Translations under genes and position numbers: made by a program | Assembly: GCA_016296565.1 (NCBI GenBank) | Contig: JAEDJB010000018.1 | Location: 1-21,017 of the forward strand | DNA: 21,017 nt | Direction of reading: 5' to 3' | Source: Oscillospiraceae bacterium | Lineage (GTDB): Bacteria > Bacillota > Clostridia > Oscillospirales > Oscillospiraceae | The notes under the pieces: model-generated | What the model saw: the letters and a program-made list of their open reading frames with translations, nothing else | Told to the model about the DNA's origin: nothing | Database searches by the model: none | In this document: piece by piece, positions 7,372-15,023 of the stretch | Numbering within the stretch: the first letter of the stretch is position 1 | Layout of the letters: each line of letters begins with the position of its first letter

Positions 7372-8352
7372 TTATGCGCGCCCTGCCTGACACAAAGGTA
7401 TCGTGCAGTCTTCAAACCGCTTATCCCAAAGAAGCATCTGCCACCGGACCGTCTCCGGCGGCTGAAAATAAAGGGACGAGGCGGCGGCGTGGAGGCCCGG
7501 GTCTTTGGGAAGCTGAAGGAGCATCACCCCGCAGCTGGCCTGGGGGGCCATGGGGTCCGGCTCCTTGGGGTAGGGCTTGTCCCCCTCGGCGCAGTCCTGA
7601 AGGCTGACCTGATCCTGGGGAAGGTTGGGGTCCAGACGGTAGGTCAGGGCCGTGGAATGGGTGGGATAGACCAGACCGTTGTCCTCCCGGCTGTCCCCCT
7701 CGCCTTGGGGCACATACTCCTCCACGGTGAGGGTATGGGTCTGACCGGTGACGGGGTGGACGAAGGAGAGCCTTTGGCCGGGACCCTCCACGATGAACTG
7801 AGGGCCGGGAAGGGGGACTGGGTCCGGGATCAGGGCTAGGGCCAGAGAGGACAGGCGGCGGGGCCGGCGCTTGGTGGCCCAGGGGAACCGATAGCGGTGG
7901 ACGGACCAGCCCTTGTCCGGGTCCAGACCGTAGTGATCCAGAAGCCACAGGGATTCCCGGTCGTTCCGGTCATAGTGGGGGTACCAGCCGGCGCTCATGC
8001 CGCCCTGGTATTCGACGGCCTTCCCGTTGATGGTGAGACGGGGGGACAGGTCCATGTGCAGGGGGTGCTCAGCTTGGAGGAGAGTCAGCTCCAGACTGGT
8101 GAGCCGGTGTCCTTTCCTCCCCCACTTGTCCAAAAAGACCCGGACTTCCTCCGGCTCAGCTTTCATGCACAGATCCAGAACCACACCCTGGCCGCAGAGG
8201 TAGACAGCGGGGAGATACCATCCTCTGCCCGACCAGGAGAAGGTTTTCTCCAGGGGCAGGGCTTGTCCCGCCCGGGCCCGGGGCGGATGATGCCAGAAGC
8301 TGCCGTCGAAGGTGACCCGCCAGGGGGGACGCTTGGTGATGGTTTCGTTCAT
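7372..8352 (-). CDS. Protein of unknown function downstream of the helicase
   Basis: A 326-aa protein I do not recognise. There is no signal peptide, no membrane segment and no motif I can name. It is rich in Trp, Tyr, Pro and Arg and reads as a soluble, beta-rich protein. The opening PPWRVTFDGSFWHHPP and GWYLPAVYLCGQGVVLDLC are striking, followed by a GWYPHYDRNDRESLWLLDHYGLDPDKGW segment at about 121-148. The frame is open upstream to 8427, but ATG at 8352 has GGGGGAGGT at good spacing and avoids overlap with the helicase. It begins 5 bp after the helicase stop codon, so the two are almost certainly co-translated. A role linked to RNA handling is inferred only from that. Confidence 0.75.
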   Translation of the reverse strand: MNETITKRPPWRVTFDGSFWHHPPRARAGQALPLEKTFSWSGRGWYLPAVYLCGQGVVLDLCMKAEPEEVRVFLDKWGRKGHRLTSLELTLLQAEHPLHMDLSPRLTINGKAVEYQGGMSAGWYPHYDRNDRESLWLLDHYGLDPDKGWSVHRYRFPWATKRRPRRLSSLALALIPDPVPLPGPQFIVEGPGQRLSFVHPVTGQTHTLTVEEYVPQGEGDSREDNGLVYPTHSTALTYRLDPNLPQDQVSLQDCAEGDKPYPKEPDPMAPQASCGVMLLQLPKDPGLHAAASSLYFQPPETVRWQMLLWDKRFEDCTIPLCQAGRA

Positions 8353-8357
8353 GGCGC

Positions 8358-10619
8358 TTACCTCCCCCGGTTCTGCCGCCGGAAGCCGCCGCTGGCCCGG
8401 TTCTGGGCCCGGTAGCAGCCGTCGCACAGGCGGCCGTGGTGGCGGAGAGGGAGGGCCGCGCCGCAGCGGGCGCAGAAGCGGATGTTGTTTTTCAGCCGGT
8501 GGAGAAGAATCTCGTTGATCTCCTCGGCCACCGCCTCCCGGGCGTCGTAGAGGGCGTCCTCGTCCACCGGACAGCCAAAGGCCTTGGCGAAGGAGAAGTA
8601 CAAGTCCAGCTTCCGGCAGTACAGCTCCAGCTCCGGCAGGGTCCGGGTGCGGTCCTCCGGCAGCTCCGGCTGCTGGATGGGCTCTCCCTGAAGGTACAGC
8701 CGCAGGAACCGGAAGAACAGCTCACGCAGGGGTTCCTCCTCCTCGTCAAAGGGGATGTTGGCCGCCCGGAGCTCCTGCTCCTTGGTGAGGGTAAAGCCCA
8801 TCTCCCGGATTTTGGAGATGAGGGTGATATACCGGGTGATGTCCAGCTTCACATAGGGCTCTACCGTGGGCATCTGGTTCCACTGGGTGAGGACCTCCAA
8901 AAGGTCAAAGTCCACCCGAAGGACCAGGTCGGAAAAGCCCGCCACCGCCTCCTGGAGAGGGGGCACCACAGTGCTCAGCCCCGCCCGGATGGCGGCCAGG
9001 TCCTGGGTGGCCCCCACATAGCCCTTGTCGTACATGCCGTACCGCCCTGCCCGCCCGGCAATCTGCTGGATCTCCTCAGGCTTTAAGGGGCGGCGCTCCA
9101 CCCCGTCGAACTTTTCCGTGTCCATGAAGATGATCCGGCGGATGGGCAGGTTCAGCCCCATGCCGATGGCGTCGGTGGAAACCACATAGGACATGCGCCC
9201 GGCCAGAAAGCCCTCCATCTGCTTCCGCCGGGTGGCGTAGGGCAGGGCCCCGTAGATGATGGCTGGTTCCTTCCCCGCCTGGCGCAGGTCCTCGGCCACG
9301 CTGAGAACCCCTACTTTCGAGAAGGTGATGAGGGCGTCTCCCGGCTGGACCTTGGTGTGGTCCACCGTGTGGGTCATGCACACCAGAGGGGTCTTCCGGC
9401 GGTGGATTTCCACCTCGTAGGAGTCCCCGCAGCTTTCAATCAGGCGGATGAGCAGCTCCTTGGCCTCCGGGGCGGCGCACAGGTGAATTTCCGGGGCCCG
9501 AACCCCCAGAATGGCCCGGGTCCAGGCGTAGCCTCGCTGGCGGTCGGCGATCATCTGGCACTCGTCGATCACCGCCACATGGTAGCTCTGGTGCAGGTCC
9601 AGCTTTTCCGCGGTGGCGGCCACGTGGGTGTCCCCTTCCCGGCGGTCCTCCTCCTCTCCGGTGGTGAGGCTGCAGTCCACCCCCGCGTCCAGCATTACCT
9701 CCTGGGCCTCCAGAGCCAGCAGGCGGAGAGGGGCCAGGTAGACCCCCGTGGGGGCGGCTTTCAGCCGCTGGAAGCCCGCGTAGGTCTTGCCTGTGTTGGT
9801 GCCCCCGATGTGGAGGATGAAGTGCCGGTTCATGGCCCGGGCCTCTGGGTACTCATCCTTGGGGTTCAGGGCGATAAGAACCTGGAGGCTGGTGCGGATG
9901 GCCTGGGGCACATAGCAGACGGAGTAGAGATAGCCGATGGTCCGGGTGAGCAGCTGCCGGAGGGGGAAGGCATCCATGGACAGCAGAGCCTTCAGGTCAG
10001 CCTCTGGCTGGGCGGCGGTGAACTCGGCGATGGCCTGCCCCGCCGCAGCCCGGAGAACGTGGGGGTAGCGGGCCACCACCTGGTTGATGAGGGGATTGGA
10101 GGACCGAAGCCGCCGGCCGATCCAGTCCCCCATCCGGGCAAAACGCCCCAGCTCGATGGGGATGCGCTCCCCCTGGCACTCCCGCTCCAGGGAGAGAAAC
10201 TGGGACAGGCAGCCGTTGGCCTGGGGGCCCCGCAGACCCAGCTTGGGGTCCCTGGGCATCCGGTCCTGGAGGGCAGCGTGGTAGAGCCCGGCCAGAGTCC
10301 AGGCGGGATCGTCCTCCTTAGGGCAGGTCTCCCAGGCGGTCTGGAGGGCCTGGGCCGCCTGCTGGGGGGCGTCCCCGGCATGTTTCTTCGGTTTGCTGGC
10401 GGGCTTGGGCGCCTCGGGGGCCTGGGGGGCACTATCCTGGCGGAAGGCGGGGCTTTCCTCCACGGCCCGGACCACCTCCCGGGGCCAGACGGGCACGGTG
10501 TAGTTCCTGCGGCGGAGGAAGATGGGGGGCGGCAGCAGAGTCTCGATCTGCTCGTTGGTCCATCCCCGCTCCTTCAGCAGACCTTTGCTCCAGTGGCTCC
10601 CTTGGTTGTGTTTCGACAT
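8358..10619 (-). CDS. SUV3-like superfamily 2 RNA helicase
   Basis: A 753-aa ATP-dependent helicase whose core reads like the mitochondrial SUV3 family. Walker A/motif I is GGTNTGKT (272-279), followed by GVYLAPLRLLALEAQE. Motif II is DECQ (352-355; SUV3 has DEIQ) in VAVIDECQMIADRQRGYAWTRA. Motif V is STDAIGMGLN (481-490) and motif VI is QIAGRAGRYG (519-528). An N-terminal region of about 260 aa includes a low-complexity Pro/Ala/Lys linker (about 60-90). The C-terminus has a four-Cys zinc ribbon (Cys716, 719, 732, 735) and a basic Arg/Gly tail that could bind RNA. ATG at 10619 follows AGGAG; the longer open frame to 10685 has no such site. Likely role: RNA unwinding or turnover, by family analogy. 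Confidence 0.88.
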   Translation of the reverse strand: MSKHNQGSHWSKGLLKERGWTNEQIETLLPPPIFLRRRNYTVPVWPREVVRAVEESPAFRQDSAPQAPEAPKPASKPKKHAGDAPQQAAQALQTAWETCPKEDDPAWTLAGLYHAALQDRMPRDPKLGLRGPQANGCLSQFLSLERECQGERIPIELGRFARMGDWIGRRLRSSNPLINQVVARYPHVLRAAAGQAIAEFTAAQPEADLKALLSMDAFPLRQLLTRTIGYLYSVCYVPQAIRTSLQVLIALNPKDEYPEARAMNRHFILHIGGTNTGKTYAGFQRLKAAPTGVYLAPLRLLALEAQEVMLDAGVDCSLTTGEEEDRREGDTHVAATAEKLDLHQSYHVAVIDECQMIADRQRGYAWTRAILGVRAPEIHLCAAPEAKELLIRLIESCGDSYEVEIHRRKTPLVCMTHTVDHTKVQPGDALITFSKVGVLSVAEDLRQAGKEPAIIYGALPYATRRKQMEGFLAGRMSYVVSTDAIGMGLNLPIRRIIFMDTEKFDGVERRPLKPEEIQQIAGRAGRYGMYDKGYVGATQDLAAIRAGLSTVVPPLQEAVAGFSDLVLRVDFDLLEVLTQWNQMPTVEPYVKLDITRYITLISKIREMGFTLTKEQELRAANIPFDEEEEPLRELFFRFLRLYLQGEPIQQPELPEDRTRTLPELELYCRKLDLYFSFAKAFGCPVDEDALYDAREAVAEEINEILLHRLKNNIRFCARCGAALPLRHHGRLCDGCYRAQNRASGGFRRQNRGR

Positions 10620-10707
10620 GGCAGTTTCTCCTATGGTCACAAAAAACGAGACGGTCGAAAAAGCCTCGCAGAGTTCGCTGTCCACGGGCAGCGGACTGTT
10701 ATTTCAC

Positions 10708-10740
10708 CTTGTCGGAAAAGGCGCTGCCTTTTTCGACAAG
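10708..10740. repeat. Long hairpin in the helicase leader
   Basis: A 15-pair stem (10708-10722 with 10726-10740, one G/T pair, loop GCT) lies between the helicase start and its predicted promoter. No T tract follows on either strand, so it is not a plain terminator. It would form in the 5' leader of the helicase mRNA. Confidence 0.6.
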
Positions 10741-10768
10741 ATAAAACCAGGGCCGAAAGGCCCTGGTT
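10739..10768 (-). terminator. Hairpin with T-rich tail: asnB terminator or helicase attenuator
   Basis: A perfect 10-bp stem (10745-10754 and 10759-10768, loop GAAA on plus, TTTC on minus) is followed on the minus strand by TTATCTTG, extending the terminal TT of the stem. It is about 85 bp past the asnB stop, so it could end the glnN-asnB transcript. It also lies downstream of the predicted helicase promoter, so it would be in that leader. The tail is short and interrupted, suggesting a weak or conditional terminator. Confidence 0.55.
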
Positions 10769-10782
10769 CTCTCGGTTATGAT

Positions 10783-10811
10783 ATTGTACCACGAATGGAC
10801 GAACGGGGCAA
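10783..10811 (-). promoter_or_regulatory. Predicted promoter of the helicase operon
   Basis: On the minus strand TTGCCC (10811-10806), a 17-bp spacer and TACAAT (10788-10783). Transcription would start near 10776, giving a leader of about 157 nt that contains both hairpins described here. It is the best promoter match in the gap, though only by eye. Confidence 0.45.
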
Positions 10812-10851
10812 TCACTGGGTCTAGTATGCGCCAGAGGTGAGCAAATTATTG

Positions 10852-12438
10852 TTATTGCCCGCTTTCCCCGTAGTTGGACAGCACCCGGGCGGAGGGGTCG
10901 TCCACGTTGCAGCCCTCCCATTCCTTGTTGGGCATCCAGAAGTCGGGGATCATCTCCGCCTGGCCGGGGTAGTAGGCCTCAAACAGCTGCCGGTAGAGGA
11001 GGGACTCCTCGGTGAAGGGGGGACAGTAGGGGTACTGCTTGGCGCAGAGATCCAGCTGGCACTGCTGGTCGACGAAGATCTGGTGGGCATACTCCTTCAG
11101 GTCATCCACCATGGAGTGGCCCACGGCGTCGCTGAAGGCGGCCTTTTCCCGCATGAGGATCTCCTCGGGGAGGTAGTCCCCCTGGAAGGCCCGGCGGAGC
11201 AGGTACTTGCCCTTGCCGTAGTGGTTGCGCTTGATCTCCGGGTCAATGGACATGACGTACTGGACGAAATCCAGATCGCCGAAGGGGACCCGGGCTTCCA
11301 GGGAGTTGACGGAGATGCACCGGTCGGCCCGGAGCACGTCGTAGGTGTGCAGCTCCCGGACCCGCTTGGCGGCTTCTTCCTGAAAGGCCTCGGCGGAGGG
11401 GGCAAAGTCGGTGTATTTGTAGCCGAAGAGCTCGTCGGAGACCTCGCCGGTGAGGATCACCCGGATGTCCGTCTGGGTGTGGATGGCCTTGCACACCAGG
11501 TACATGCCGATGGAGGCTCGGATGGTGGTGATGTCCCAGGTGCCCAGCAGGCGGATGACCTCGGGCAGGGCCTGGATCACGTCCTCCCGGGTGATAATTA
11601 CCTCGGTGTGGTCGGCGTGGAGATAGTCGGCCACCTGGCGGGCGTACTTCAGGTCGATGGCGTCCTTGTCCATGCCGATGGCGAAGGTGCGGATGGGCTT
11701 GTCCAGGATGCGGGAGGCCACGGCGCACACCAGGGAACTGTCCAGACCGCCGCTGAGGAGGAAGCCCAGGGGGGCGTCTGCGTCCAGCCGCTTGGCGATG
11801 GCGGCGGTGAGCTTTTCCCGGATGTTGGTGCAGATGGTGTCCAGGTCGTCATGGCAGACCGTCTCTACCTTGGTCATGTCCCGGTAGCAGATGAACTCGC
11901 CCTTGTAGTAATAGTGTCCCGGGGGGAAGGGCCGGATCTTTTCCACCAGACCCAGCAGGTTCTTGGGTTCGCTGGCGAAGAGGATGTCCCCGTGGCTGTC
12001 GTAGCCGTAGTACAGGGGACGGATGCCGATGGGGTCCCGGGCAGCGATGTATTCGCCCTGGGCCCCGTCGTAGAGGATCAGGGCAAACTCTGCGTCCAGC
12101 ATCTGGAACATGTCCAGGCCGTAGAGCTCATACAGAGGCAGCAGGATCTCGCAGTCGGAGTCGCTGACAAAGGAATAGCCCTTTGCCTCCAGCTCCCGGC
12201 GCATGGCCCGGAAGCCGTAGAGCTCTCCGTTGCAGACCACGGTATTCTCCCCCCGGGTGAAGGGCTGCATTCCCTCGGGCTGCAGGCCCATGATGGCCAG
12301 GCGGTGAAAGCCCATCCGGCCCTTGCCGGGCTCCGTAGTCTCGGTCATGTCGGGGCCACGGGACTTGGTGTGAGAGAAGCCTTCGTCAAATTCTTCCTGG
12401 GAAAGGGTACTGCCGGTATAAGCCATAACAGAACACAT
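10852..12438 (-). CDS. asnB: Asparagine synthase (glutamine-hydrolysing)
   Basis: Makes asparagine from aspartate, glutamine and ATP. The 528-aa protein starts MCSVMAY, giving the Cys2 nucleophile of the glutaminase domain after Met removal. CNGELYGF (69-76) and RDPIGIRPLYYG (134-145) complete that domain. The synthetase domain carries the PP-loop SGGLDSS (229-235) and later TGEVSDELFGYKYTDFAP and LEARVPFGD. This is the AsnB type, slightly shorter than the 554-aa E. coli enzyme. It starts 13 bp after glnN stops, with AAAGGAGGA overlapping the end of glnN, so the two are translated from one mRNA. The pairing makes sense: GSIII produces the glutamine that AsnB consumes. Confidence 0.95.
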   Translation of the reverse strand: MCSVMAYTGSTLSQEEFDEGFSHTKSRGPDMTETTEPGKGRMGFHRLAIMGLQPEGMQPFTRGENTVVCNGELYGFRAMRRELEAKGYSFVSDSDCEILLPLYELYGLDMFQMLDAEFALILYDGAQGEYIAARDPIGIRPLYYGYDSHGDILFASEPKNLLGLVEKIRPFPPGHYYYKGEFICYRDMTKVETVCHDDLDTICTNIREKLTAAIAKRLDADAPLGFLLSGGLDSSLVCAVASRILDKPIRTFAIGMDKDAIDLKYARQVADYLHADHTEVIITREDVIQALPEVIRLLGTWDITTIRASIGMYLVCKAIHTQTDIRVILTGEVSDELFGYKYTDFAPSAEAFQEEAAKRVRELHTYDVLRADRCISVNSLEARVPFGDLDFVQYVMSIDPEIKRNHYGKGKYLLRRAFQGDYLPEEILMREKAAFSDAVGHSMVDDLKEYAHQIFVDQQCQLDLCAKQYPYCPPFTEESLLYRQLFEAYYPGQAEMIPDFWMPNKEWEGCNVDDPSARVLSNYGESGQ

Positions 12439-12451
12439 AGGGATTCCTCCT

Positions 12452-14545
12452 TTATCTTACGCTGAAAAGCAGCGCCCCGTAAGAGGGGAAGGGCCAGCTG
12501 GCCCCGTCGGTATAGGCCTCCATCTGGTCGGCGCAGGCCCGGAGCTCGTCCATGGCGGGGATGACGGAATCCCGGTAATACTGCGCCTGGGTCAGGGCGT
12601 CCGCCAGTTCCTCGGCCTCAGCCACCCGGCTCTCCAGGGTTTCTACAGCCCCCAGAGCCTGGCCGCACAGAGCGGACAGAAGGGCGGCGGTGCTCTCCTC
12701 GTAGGAGCGGTCCAGGCTGTCGGACAGAGCCTTCTTGGCCTGAGCGGTGGTCACCAGGGTCTGGGTAAAGGCGCTTACGGCGGGGAGAATGTCCTTCCGG
12801 GCCATGTCCGCCATGGTGAGGGCCTCGATGTGCAGGACCTTGCTGTATTTCTCCAGCCGGATATCGTACCGGGCTTCCTGTTCGGCCCGGGTAAAGACCT
12901 TGTGGGTTTCGTAGAGGGTCACGTTCTTCTCTGCCAGCATGCAGGGGGTGCAGTCGGGCAGGGAGCGCAGATTCAGCAGGCCGCGGGACTCAGCCTCAGT
13001 GATCCAGGCGTCGTCGTAGCCGTTGCCGTTGAAGATGATCCGCTTGTGGTCGTGGATCACCTGGCGGATCAGGTCGTGAAGGGCGGCCTGGAAGTCCTCA
13101 GCCCCTTCCAGCTGGTCGGCATACAGGCGGAGGGACTCGGCCACGGCGGTGTTGATCACCGTGCAGGGGCCAGAGATGGAGGCGGAGGAGCCGGGCATCC
13201 GGAACTCAAACTTGTTGCCGGTGAAGGCGAAGGGGGAGGTCCGGTTCCGGTCGGTGGTGTCCCGGGGGAACTTGGGGATGGTGTGCACGCCGATCTTCAT
13301 AAGCTCTTTGGGCCGGCCGGCGTAGTCGGTCTCCTGGTCCAGGGCCCGGAGGATTTCGGTGAGCTCGTCTCCCAGGAACACGGAGATGATGGCGGGAGGG
13401 GCTTCGTTGGCGCCCAGCCGGTGGTCGTTTCCGGGGGAGGCAACGGACACCCGCAGCAGATCCTGGTAGTTGTCCACGGCCTGGAGCACGGCGCAGAGGA
13501 ACAGGAGGAACTGGGCGTTTTCGTAGGGGGTTTCCCCGGGCTCCAGCAGGTTCATGCCGGTGTCGGTGCTCATGGACCAGTTGATGTGCTTGCCGCTGCC
13601 GTTGACCCCGGCGAAGGGCTTTTCGTGGAGCAGGCAGACCATGCCGTGGCGGCGGGCCACCTTGCGCATCATCTCCATGGCCAGCTGGTTGTGGTCGGCG
13701 GCGATGTTGGTGATGGTAAAGACGGGGGCCATCTCGTGCTGGGCGGGTGCCACCTCGTTGTGCTCGGTCTTGGCGTAGACCCCCAGCTTCCACAGCTCCT
13801 GGTTCAGCTCCTTCATGAAGTCGGCCACCCGGCCCTTGATGGCGCCGAAGTAGTGGTCGTCCAGCTCCTGGCCCTTGGGGGGCTTGGTGCCGAAGAGGGT
13901 GCGGCCGGTGTAGAGCAGGTCCTTGCGCTGGTAGCAGACCTTCTCGTCAATGAGGAAATACTCCTGCTCGGGGCCCACGGTGGTGCGCACGCTGGACACG
14001 CCGCTGTTGCCGAAGAGCTTCAGCACCCGCATGGCCTGGCGGTTCACTGCCTCCATGCTCCGCAGCAGGGGGGTCTTTTTGTCCAGAGCCTCACCGCCAT
14101 AAGAGCAGAAAGCGGTGGGGATGCACAGGACCCCGTCTTTGATGAAGGCGTAGGAGGTGGGGTCCCAAGCGGTGTAGCCCCGGGCCTCGAAGGTGGCCCG
14201 CAGGCCGCCGGAGGGGAAGGAGGAGGCGTCGGGCTCGCCCCGGACCAGCTCCTTGCCGGAGAACTCGGTGATGACAGCGCCGCCCTGGGTGGGGGAGAGG
14301 AAGCTGTCGTGCTTTTCGGCGGTGACGCCGGTCATGGGCTGGAACCAGTGGGTGAAGTGGGTGGCTCCCTTGGAGATGGCCCAATCCTTCATGGCGTTGG
14401 CCACCACATTGGCCACGCTGTAATCTAAACGCTTGCCATCCCGGATGGTAGCCTGAAGCTGACGATAGGTCTCTTTGGGAAGCCGCTCCTGCATGACGGC
14501 GTCGTTGAACACCATGGAACCAAACAGAGTGGATACAGCAGACAT
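12452..14545 (-). CDS. glnN: Glutamine synthetase type III
   Basis: Joins ammonium to glutamate using ATP. At 697 aa it has the size of the GSIII class, much larger than GSI. Conserved blocks are present: THWFQPMTG (63-73), GPEQEYFLID (191-200), KTEHNEVAPAQHEMAP (259-274), FAGVNGSGKHINWSM (311-325), NDHRLGANEAPP and NRTSPFAFTGNKFEFRMPG. The open frame runs upstream to 14731, but those residues cross the leader hairpin and promoter. ATG at 14545 with AAGGGAG at about 8 bp begins the family-like MSAVSTLFGS. First gene of the glnN-asnB operon and divergent from an ANTAR regulator, a context known for clostridial glutamine synthetases. A terminator hairpin lies in its leader. Confidence 0.95.
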   Translation of the reverse strand: MSAVSTLFGSMVFNDAVMQERLPKETYRQLQATIRDGKRLDYSVANVVANAMKDWAISKGATHFTHWFQPMTGVTAEKHDSFLSPTQGGAVITEFSGKELVRGEPDASSFPSGGLRATFEARGYTAWDPTSYAFIKDGVLCIPTAFCSYGGEALDKKTPLLRSMEAVNRQAMRVLKLFGNSGVSSVRTTVGPEQEYFLIDEKVCYQRKDLLYTGRTLFGTKPPKGQELDDHYFGAIKGRVADFMKELNQELWKLGVYAKTEHNEVAPAQHEMAPVFTITNIAADHNQLAMEMMRKVARRHGMVCLLHEKPFAGVNGSGKHINWSMSTDTGMNLLEPGETPYENAQFLLFLCAVLQAVDNYQDLLRVSVASPGNDHRLGANEAPPAIISVFLGDELTEILRALDQETDYAGRPKELMKIGVHTIPKFPRDTTDRNRTSPFAFTGNKFEFRMPGSSASISGPCTVINTAVAESLRLYADQLEGAEDFQAALHDLIRQVIHDHKRIIFNGNGYDDAWITEAESRGLLNLRSLPDCTPCMLAEKNVTLYETHKVFTRAEQEARYDIRLEKYSKVLHIEALTMADMARKDILPAVSAFTQTLVTTAQAKKALSDSLDRSYEESTAALLSALCGQALGAVETLESRVAEAEELADALTQAQYYRDSVIPAMDELRACADQMEAYTDGASWPFPSYGALLFSVR

Positions 14546-14586
14546 AAGGAAAACTCCCTTCCAGTGGAATAGTTGCAGAGGAAAAT

Positions 14587-14632
14587 AAAAACGGCAAAGG
14601 CGCCGCGGGATTCCGCGACGCCTTTGCCGTTT
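14587..14632 (-). terminator. Terminator-like hairpin in the glnN leader (candidate attenuator)
   Basis: On the minus strand a 14-bp stem (AAACGGCAAAGGCG and its complement), one U-G pair and a further 5 bp close on a four-base loop, and the last T's of the stem run into TTATTTT. Arms are about 14632-14613 and 14608-14589. It points towards glnN and lies between the glnN promoter and start codon, and no minus-strand gene lies immediately upstream. It is therefore best read as an attenuator that must be read through for glnN-asnB expression. The plus strand has only a short T run. Confidence 0.75.
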
Positions 14633-14642
14633 GGATGGTGGA

Positions 14643-14671
14643 ATCATACTCCCTGCTATGGAAAAAGTCAA
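14643..14671 (-). promoter_or_regulatory. Predicted glnN-asnB promoter
   Basis: On the minus strand TTGACT (14671-14666), a 17-bp spacer and TATGAT (14648-14643). The expected start near 14636 places the terminator hairpin almost at the 5' end of the transcript and gives a leader of about 90 nt. Confidence 0.65.
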
Positions 14672-14724
14672 GGGGGGATGGGGGATTTTGGCGGAAGAGA
14701 CGAAAAAACTTGCAGAATGGCCGG

Positions 14725-14754
14725 TTGACATTGGATAGGGGAAAGAGGTATGAT
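14725..14754 (+). promoter_or_regulatory. Predicted promoter of the ANTAR-SIR2 operon
   Basis: TTGACA (14725-14730), an 18-bp spacer and TATGAT (14749-14754), close to consensus. Transcription would start near 14761, leaving a long leader of about 263 nt before the ANTAR gene. That leader holds a T-rich terminator-like site and the first hairpin array. Confidence 0.65.
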
Positions 14755-14804
14755 AGGAAAAACATCTAAAAAAGGAAGCGACGTCCGCCGTGGCCGGGGA
14801 GCGG

Positions 14805-14840
14805 GTTTTCCGGGCCTTTGGGGAACGTTTTTTTCTTTTT
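14805..14840 (+). terminator. Possible attenuator in the ANTAR gene leader
   Basis: A modest 7-pair stem with two G-U pairs (14805-14811 with 14820-14826) is followed by a long T-rich run, TTTTTTTCTTTTT (14828-14840). Neighbouring GC-rich sequence could form larger alternatives. It lies downstream of the ANTAR promoter, so it may terminate part of the transcription before the gene. The T tract is clear; the hairpin is not strong. Confidence 0.4.
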
Positions 14841-14846
14841 CATACT

Positions 14847-14993
14847 AGTTCTTGTTAAAAAGCTTGAAAAGCTTTTTATAGCACCGAAGGTGCGTCAAGA
14901 ACTGCATGAGACGGCTTTTGTGGCAAAAAGCCACAAAAGGGCAACGCGAATCGCGGTGCCTTCTTCATAAAAACCAACGGTTTTTATGAAGAA
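14847..14993. repeat. Hairpin array 1: tandem inverted repeats before the ANTAR gene
   Basis: An 8-bp stem (14847-14854 with 14896-14903) encloses two perfect hairpins, 14857-14877 (9 bp, loop GAA) and 14881-14893 (5 bp, loop GAA), giving a three-way junction. After 11 bases come three hairpins with no gap between them: 14915-14939 (10 bp, loop AAAAA), 14940-14960 (4 bp, A/G mismatch, 4 bp, loop AAT) and 14961-14993 (15 bp, loop AAC). The last three are flanked by near-identical 9-mers, ATGAGACGG (14906-14914) and ATCAGACGG (14999-15007). The array ends just before the ANTAR ribosome-binding site. It covers much of the 478-bp gene-free gap 14546-15023; the rest is the two promoters and the terminator-like sites. 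Not a CRISPR: arms differ and no unit repeats. Confidence 0.8.
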
Positions 14994-15023
14994 TTCGTAT
15001 CAGACGGAAAGGAGGGGGACACT

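Noticed and set aside
9357..10781. 474-aa open frame on the plus strand opposite the helicase
   Set aside because: Gly/His/Gln/Val-rich composition with no recognisable domain, typical of antisense frames in GC-rich DNA. The opposite strand encodes a clear helicase with intact motifs.
10837..12465. 542-aa open frame on the plus strand opposite asnB
   Set aside because: Shadow frame of asnB; composition is not protein-like and asnB motifs are intact on the other strand.
12830..14428. 532-aa open frame on the plus strand opposite glnN
   Set aside because: Low-complexity Gly/Val/His composition and no ribosome site. The minus strand is unmistakably glutamine synthetase III.
14546..14731. N-terminal extension of glnN
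   Set aside because: It would run through the predicted promoter and terminator hairpin. ATG at 14545 has a ribosome site and gives the family N-terminus.
14587..14840. Canonical ANTAR RNA target (two hexaloop hairpins)
   Set aside because: Looked for by eye in both divergent leaders. No adjacent pair of stems with six-base loops starting with A and having G at position four was found.
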